This document shows positions 7,049-7,171 of a stretch of DNA of 7,171 bases, piece by piece (positions within the stretch are counted from its first letter, which is position 1; every line of letters starts with the position of its first letter). Location of the stretch: NCBI GenBank assembly GCA_013697225.1, contig JACCXG010000654.1, forward strand, positions 1 through 7,171, read 5' to 3'. The notes under the pieces are model-generated. The model searched no databases, was not told where the DNA came from, and saw nothing but the letters and a program-made list of their open reading frames with translations. The stretch comes from Acidobacteriota bacterium (GTDB taxonomy: Bacteria > Acidobacteriota > Vicinamibacteria > Vicinamibacterales > 2-12-FULL-66-21). The position numbers and the translations under genes were made by a program.

Positions 7049-7171
7049 TCAGGGACCGACAAGGATCACGTCGCATCTCCGCGGGCCGTGGACACCGCGG
7101 ATGCGTGTCATCTCGATGTCAGCAGTCGCCGAGGGGCCGGAGATAGTGGTCACCAGTGCAGGGCGCTCCCG
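7049..7171 (-). CDS. LutC/LUD-domain protein, C-terminal 40 residues only
   Basis: The minus strand from the right edge is open for 40 codons and ends with TGA at 7051-7049. The peptide contains TTISGPSATADIE and IRGVHGPRR followed by VILVGP. The signature GPS-x-TADIE ... GVHGP ... ILV is, from family knowledge, the conserved C-terminal part of LUD-domain proteins such as LutC/YkgG, a component of the LutABC L-lactate oxidation complex in the cytoplasm. Only this tail is visible, so the specific member and any LutA/LutB neighbours lie outside the window. It converges on the cytochrome gene with 13 bases between stops and is probably unrelated in function. Confidence 0.85.
   Translation of the reverse strand, partial: RERPALVTTISGPSATADIEMTRIRGVHGPRRCDVILVGP

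Noticed and set aside
7041..7060. Inverted repeat GTCGG/CCGAC between the converging stops as a terminator
   Set aside because: It has a five-base stem, a ten-base loop and no T-run on either strand, and it partly lies in the LutC coding end.
7078..7101. Seven-base inverted repeat TCCGCGG/CCGCGGA
   Set aside because: It lies inside the LUD-domain coding sequence with a ten-base loop and is expected by chance at this GC content.

Overview
This is a GC-rich stretch of bacterial chromosome. Genes are close together, the G+C is high with a strong G/C preference at third codon positions, and strong GGAGG-type ribosome binding sites are present. The sequence alone does not place it in a phylum. 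A soil or environmental bacterium of a high-GC lineage (for example Gemmatimonadota, Acidobacteriota or a delta/gamma-proteobacterium) would fit, but this is inference.

Layout. The left 2.1 kb is one uninterrupted minus-strand reading frame that runs off the left edge. It encodes at least 711 residues of a large, non-secreted, beta-rich protein that I do not recognise. It starts at 2135 behind a near-perfect Shine-Dalgarno. A 304-base divergent intergenic region (2136-2439) follows, with only weak promoter-like signals. On the plus strand, a 1051-residue protein (2440-5595) joins two enzymes that are normally separate. The N-terminal part is an Old Yellow Enzyme-type FMN ene-reductase barrel ending in a four-cysteine, iron-sulfur-like motif. 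The C-terminal part is a complete heme fatty-acid alpha-dioxygenase of the plant alpha-DOX/PIOX type. Thirteen bases later comes an exported di-heme c-type cytochrome of the RoxA-like / di-heme peroxidase kind (5609-7035), which is interrupted by one frameshift at about 6538. Its end converges, 13 bases apart, on the C-terminus of a LutC/LUD-domain protein on the minus strand that runs off the right edge.

How the genes may work together. All catalytic landmarks of alpha-DOX are present in the fusion: distal His, calcium site, carboxylate-binding His and Thr, catalytic Tyr and proximal His. They keep a constant spacing relative to the plant enzyme as I remember its numbering, so 2-hydroperoxidation of fatty acids is a reasonable prediction. 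The attached ene-reductase could act on carbonyl products, or supply electrons through a cluster. The di-heme cytochrome could handle peroxides or oxygenate a lipid or isoprenoid, but it is predicted to be periplasmic while the fusion has no signal peptide. I regard the OYE/alpha-DOX fusion and its pairing with a di-heme cytochrome as the most interesting content: a putative bacterial oxylipin module. The sequence proves the architecture; the pathway is inference.
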